Below are positions 60,772 through 64,000 of a stretch of DNA of 64,000 bases, one piece after another. Under the pieces are notes generated by a model. It saw only the letters and a program-made list of their open reading frames with translations. It was not told the DNA's origin and made no database searches. The position numbers were made by a program, and so were the translations under genes. The DNA comes from Streptomyces davaonensis JCM 4913. Lineage in GTDB: Bacteria > Actinomycetota > Actinomycetes > Streptomycetales > Streptomycetaceae. The DNA lies in the NCBI RefSeq assembly GCF_000349325.1, contig NC_020504.1, forward strand, positions 8,970,326 to 9,034,325, read 5' to 3'. How positions within the stretch are numbered: position 1 is the first letter of the stretch; the number at the start of each line of letters is the position of its first letter.

Positions 60772-62910
60772 TTAGCTGTGAATGTCCTGACCCGGCGCCA
60801 GGGCGCGCGCGATGAGCAGGGCGACGTCGTCGGAGTTGTCGGGCTGGTGCAGGGTGCGCAGCAGGAGGTCGCAGACCTCCTCCAGCGGGCGGTCGGGGCC
60901 GTCGAGGAGATCCAGGAGGGCGTCGAGGCGTTCGTCCAGCGGGTGTTGGCGGGTCTCGACCAGGCCGTCGGTGTAGAACACCAGCCGGTCGCCGGGCTCC
61001 AGCGCCACGGTCGTGGTGGAGAAGGCCACCCCGCCCACGCCCAGCGGTGCCCCGGTGGGCAGCTCGAGCAGTTCCGGGGCGTGTCCCTCGCGGACCCGGA
61101 CCGGCGGCAGATGCCCGGCGTTGGCGATCCGGCACTGCCGCAGATGCGGATCGTGGACGGCGTAGACACAGGTGGCGATGGAGTGGTCCAGGCCCTCGGT
61201 CGTCCGGTCCAGGTGCTCCAGCAGCCGCGCCGGATCGAGGTCGAGGGAGGCCAGGGTGTTGGACGCCGTCCGCAGCCGGCCCATCGTCGCGGCGGCGGCC
61301 ACGCCGCTGCCCATGACATCGCCGACGACCAGCGCCGTCTTGCCGCCGTCCAGCGGGATGACGTCGAACCAGTCGCCGCCCACCTCCGCGGTGGCGCCCG
61401 CGGGCTGATAGCGCGAGGCGACCTCCAGGCCGCCCGTGACCGTCGGATGGCTGGGCAGCAGGCTGCGCTGGAGGGTGAGGGCGGTGTCGCGGGCGTTCTG
61501 GTACCAGCGGGCGTTGTCGATCTGCACGGCCGCGCGGGCCGCCAACTCCCGGGCCAGCAGCAGGTCGTCGTCCCCGAAGGGCAGCGGGTTGGAGATCCGC
61601 TTCAGATCCAGGGCGCCCAGCACCTCACCGCGCGCGATCAGCGGGACCGCCAGATAGGAGTGCACGCCCGCGCGGCTCAGCGCCTCGGCCGCCTCGGCGG
61701 AACGGGCGATGCGGGGCAGGTCCGCGGGCTCGACCTCGGCGACCATGACCGGACTGCCGGTGCGCACGCACTGGGTGACCAGCCGGTCGGGCGCGTACCG
61801 GGCGATCTGCCCGGGCGGATCGGCGGCGTCGAGCGCCTCCGACGGCCCCTCGGCCTGGACGGCCAGGGCGCGGATCACGGCGGGTTCCGCGGGACCGAGG
61901 ATGCTGCGTCGGCCCTCCACCACCGCGTCCAGCAGATCGACGGCGGCGATGTCGGCGAGTTCCGGGACGGCGACATCGGCGAGTTCGTGCGCCGTGCGCT
62001 CCAGTTCGAGGGTCGTGCCGATCCGGGCGGAGGCGTCGGCGATGACGGCGAGGCGCCGGCGCGCGGCCTCCGCCTCGATCCGGGCCCGGTGCTGCTCGGT
62101 GATGTCCACGACCGAGCAGGCCACCCCCAGTACCGTCCCGATCGCGTCCTCCAGCCGGTACATCGACACCGACCAGGCGTGGTCCTCCTCCGGATCGGCC
62201 GGGGTGCGTCCCATGGTCGCCTGGTCGACCAGCGGCATCCCGGTCTCCAGCACCCGCCGCACCGCGGTCTCCAGGGCGGACGTGTCCAGTCCCGGCAGGA
62301 CTTCGGGGACGGTGCGGCCCAGATGTTCCTCGGCGGGGACGCCGTTGATCCGCTCCAGGGACGGGTTGATGGAGACGTACCGCAGTTCGGTGTCCAGGAC
62401 GGCGATGCCGATCGGCGACTGCGATACCACCCGGGTGGACAGCGCCACGTCCCGTTCGAGACGGCGCACCGTCGACTGGTCGGCGGCCAGGCCGAGCGCG
62501 TACACATCCCCCTGGTCATCCAGGAGCCGTTGGTTGCGGAACTCCACCAGCCGGGTGCTGCCGTCCTTGTGCCGGATCGGGAAGGCCCCGGCCCAGCTCT
62601 CGCCGGTCTCCATGACATCGGCGAAGAGCTTGACGACCAGGTCGAAGTGCTGTTCGTGGATCATCAGCCGGACGGCCGAGCGGCCCAGCGCCTCCTGCGC
62701 GCTGTAGCCGAAGAGCTCCTCGGCCTGCGGGCTCCACAGCACGATCCGGCCCTCGGCGTTCAGCACCACGGAGGCCACGCCCAGCACATCGAGCAGTCCG
62801 CTGGGGTGCACGGGACCGCGCACCGAGTCGACCGGTGCCGACACGGGCGGCGCCTCGCCGCCCGTCACCGGCCCGTCGCCCCGGGCCACGGGAGATCCGG
62901 CTGAAGTCAT
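60772..62910 (-). CDS. PAS-PAS-GAF-SpoIIE protein phosphatase (PP2C)
   Basis: The protein has 712 residues. It has two PAS domains (LLDVLGVASVVLNAEGRIVL near 40 and SQSPIGIAVLDTELRYVSIN near 160), a GAF domain (about 300-460; HSYLAVPLIARGEVLGALDL), and a SpoIIE phosphatase (GGDWFDVIPLDGGKTALVVG, GDVMGSG, FYTDGLVE, DDVALLI). The metal-binding aspartates are present. It probably dephosphorylates an anti-anti-sigma factor in response to a small-molecule or redox signal. No anti-sigma gene lies nearby. Confidence 0.9.
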   Translation of the reverse strand: MTSAGSPVARGDGPVTGGEAPPVSAPVDSVRGPVHPSGLLDVLGVASVVLNAEGRIVLWSPQAEELFGYSAQEALGRSAVRLMIHEQHFDLVVKLFADVMETGESWAGAFPIRHKDGSTRLVEFRNQRLLDDQGDVYALGLAADQSTVRRLERDVALSTRVVSQSPIGIAVLDTELRYVSINPSLERINGVPAEEHLGRTVPEVLPGLDTSALETAVRRVLETGMPLVDQATMGRTPADPEEDHAWSVSMYRLEDAIGTVLGVACSVVDITEQHRARIEAEAARRRLAVIADASARIGTTLELERTAHELADVAVPELADIAAVDLLDAVVEGRRSILGPAEPAVIRALAVQAEGPSEALDAADPPGQIARYAPDRLVTQCVRTGSPVMVAEVEPADLPRIARSAEAAEALSRAGVHSYLAVPLIARGEVLGALDLKRISNPLPFGDDDLLLARELAARAAVQIDNARWYQNARDTALTLQRSLLPSHPTVTGGLEVASRYQPAGATAEVGGDWFDVIPLDGGKTALVVGDVMGSGVAAAATMGRLRTASNTLASLDLDPARLLEHLDRTTEGLDHSIATCVYAVHDPHLRQCRIANAGHLPPVRVREGHAPELLELPTGAPLGVGGVAFSTTTVALEPGDRLVFYTDGLVETRQHPLDERLDALLDLLDGPDRPLEEVCDLLLRTLHQPDNSDDVALLIARALAPGQDIHS

Positions 62911-63164
62911 CCCACGCACCGCCTTCGCCCTTTCGCGCGGCACGCCGTCCCCCGTGCCGACTCCCCTTGTTCTACCGCGTTCAACCGTCTCCGCGACCTC
63001 TCGCGCCGCTCACCTCCACCATCCCTCAACACGGGGGCGGACGTCCGGGGAAGCGCAATCAAGACGACCACTGCCGTTCCGCAATTGGTCTGTACATGCC
63101 TACCTGGGCGCGCCAGACTACCGCCCAGTACGCGCACCCCACCCCCCAACCGAGGAGTCGGCCC

Positions 63165-64000
63165 ATGCCCTTGCGCGCCCGGCAACGTTGTCATGCCCTG
63201 CTGACCGGACTCGTCGCCCTCGCCAGTGCCGCCGTCCTGGCCGGCGCACCGCCCGCCTTCGCCGCCGACACCTGGACCGAGGTCGGCTCCGACCGCGCCG
63301 ACCCGCTGACCGAGAGCCAGGGCCTGACCTCCGTCGAGGTCCCGGCGAACAGCCCCAACCGCTACACCGGCATCGGCACCATCCCGTTCGGCGTGTCCAG
63401 CCGCGGCTGGAACCACGTCGGCGACCCGGACGCCTCCTACAACGGCTACTACATCGAGCCCTACCAGGCCGATTCCGGCACCGCGAAGATGTTCCGGGTG
63501 CAGGCGCCGGGCGGTGCCTGGTCGGAGTACGTGCACACGCTCAGCGGCGGTGAGGCGCTGAACAACTCCTGGGTTGCCGTCTCGCCCGGCGGCCAGTGGA
63601 TGCTGGCGGGGGAGTGGGGCACCATGAACCGCCTGCCGGTCTTCCCGACGCCGGGCGTCAACCCGAGCACCTCGCCCTCGGCGAATCTGCCGCAGGCCTC
63701 CAATGTCCGCCTCGACCGCCCGGTGCGGGACGTGCAGGGCTGCGACTTCTCCGGTCCGACCACCCTGCTGTGCTCCTCGGACGACCCCGCCGGAACCCTC
63801 TTCGGCATGACCAAGCCGCTGCTCCAGATCGATCTGTCCGCCGAGCCGGGCTCCTCCGACGTCACCGGCCGGGTCACCGCCCTGCGCCAGCTCCCGCTGC
63901 GCAGCGGCTGCTCGGGCACCTTCGAGACCGAGGGCATCGACTACGACCGCCGTACCGGCACCCTGCGCGTGATCGTCCTGTCTCCGGGCTTCTGCGTCCT
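63165..64000 (+). CDS. Secreted protein of unknown function (3' end outside window)
   Basis: At least 278 codons are present. A signal peptide (QRCHALLTGLVALASAAVLA, cleavage near AFAAD) is followed by a beta-rich domain with GWNHVGDPDASYNGYYIEPY, SWVAVSPGGQWMLAGEWG and several cysteines (GCDFSGPTTLLCSSDD; SGCSGTFETEG). The repeated strand pattern suggests a beta-propeller. GAGGAG is 7 nt before the ATG. The family is not recognised, and the gene is cut by the window edge. Confidence 0.7.
   Translation, partial: MPLRARQRCHALLTGLVALASAAVLAGAPPAFAADTWTEVGSDRADPLTESQGLTSVEVPANSPNRYTGIGTIPFGVSSRGWNHVGDPDASYNGYYIEPYQADSGTAKMFRVQAPGGAWSEYVHTLSGGEALNNSWVAVSPGGQWMLAGEWGTMNRLPVFPTPGVNPSTSPSANLPQASNVRLDRPVRDVQGCDFSGPTTLLCSSDDPAGTLFGMTKPLLQIDLSAEPGSSDVTGRVTALRQLPLRSGCSGTFETEGIDYDRRTGTLRVIVLSPGFCV

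Noticed and set aside
1..64000. CRISPR arrays, tRNA or rRNA genes, prophage or conjugative modules
   Set aside because: No regularly spaced repeats, cloverleaf-like segments, rRNA sequence, integrase or transfer genes were seen.

Overview
The window is high-GC DNA with strong third-position G/C bias. It has many GTG and TTG starts, ATGA/GTGA overlaps between genes, leaderless-type promoters (a TANNNT box 6-7 nt before the start codon) and rare TTA codons. Together with the gene families present (WYL regulators, MptB- and GT87-type mannosyltransferases, a short second Rho, SseB, DUF6234, SpoIIE-type PP2C), this points to a Streptomyces or a close relative, probably a chromosome-arm region. No rRNA, tRNA, CRISPR array or intact insertion sequence was seen.

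Layout. (1) 1-2136: the end of an APH-type phosphotransferase gene, a NIPSNAP protein and a WYL regulator with a palindromic operator. (2) 2064-22285: a putative biosynthetic gene cluster of about 19 genes. Its first half (2064-12808) encodes a two-domain SDR, a cupin-like protein, a dehydroquinate-synthase-like sugar-phosphate cyclase, a kinase-aminotransferase fusion, a thymidylate-kinase-like protein, a second SDR, a zinc alcohol dehydrogenase, a class IV PLP enzyme, an adenylate-kinase-like protein and a nucleotidyltransferase. This looks like the making of a phosphorylated or nucleotide-activated aminocyclitol. Its second half (13208-22285) is one long operon: two B12-type radical SAM enzymes, a fatty acyl-AMP ligase, an acyl carrier protein, a ketosynthase without its two catalytic histidines, a hot-dog thioesterase, an O-methyltransferase, a histidine phosphatase and a PhyH oxygenase. 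This looks like the loading, tailoring and transfer of an acyl unit. Five of these genes carry TTA codons (six in all), four of them near the 5' end, which suggests bldA-dependent expression. I do not recognise the product.

(3) 22321-26109: small genes (SRPBCC, a secreted AMIN-like protein, SseB, AraC and MarR regulators, a VOC protein) with strong hairpins. (4) 26223-34327: a galactan-utilisation locus with a LacI repressor, an ABC sugar importer, GH42 beta-galactosidase and secreted GH53 galactanase, and a LacI-type operator between the divergent arms. (5) 34518-37849: an HTH gene, an SMP-30-like protein, a crcB-DUF190-crcB fluoride-export operon with a riboswitch-like leader, and a 5'-truncated uppP remnant. 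(6) 37942-43691: asparagine/aspartate/glutamine catabolism (FadR-type regulator, asparagine permease, asparaginase, aspartase, glutaminase).

(7) 43702-51720: a DUF6234 membrane protein behind a perfect MacR-type box, a TPR-like protein, a MOSC protein, two membrane mannosyltransferases, a D,D-carboxypeptidase whose gene overlaps the second mannosyltransferase gene antisense by 253 bp, and a short Rho with a pyrimidine-rich leader. (8) 51731-64000: ordinary regulators, methyltransferases, a CE7 esterase with a GntR regulator and a dre-like site, a Moco sulfite-oxidase-type enzyme with its reductase, GNAT, MarR, a PrmC-like methyltransferase, a PAS-GAF-SpoIIE phosphatase, and the start of a secreted protein cut by the window edge.
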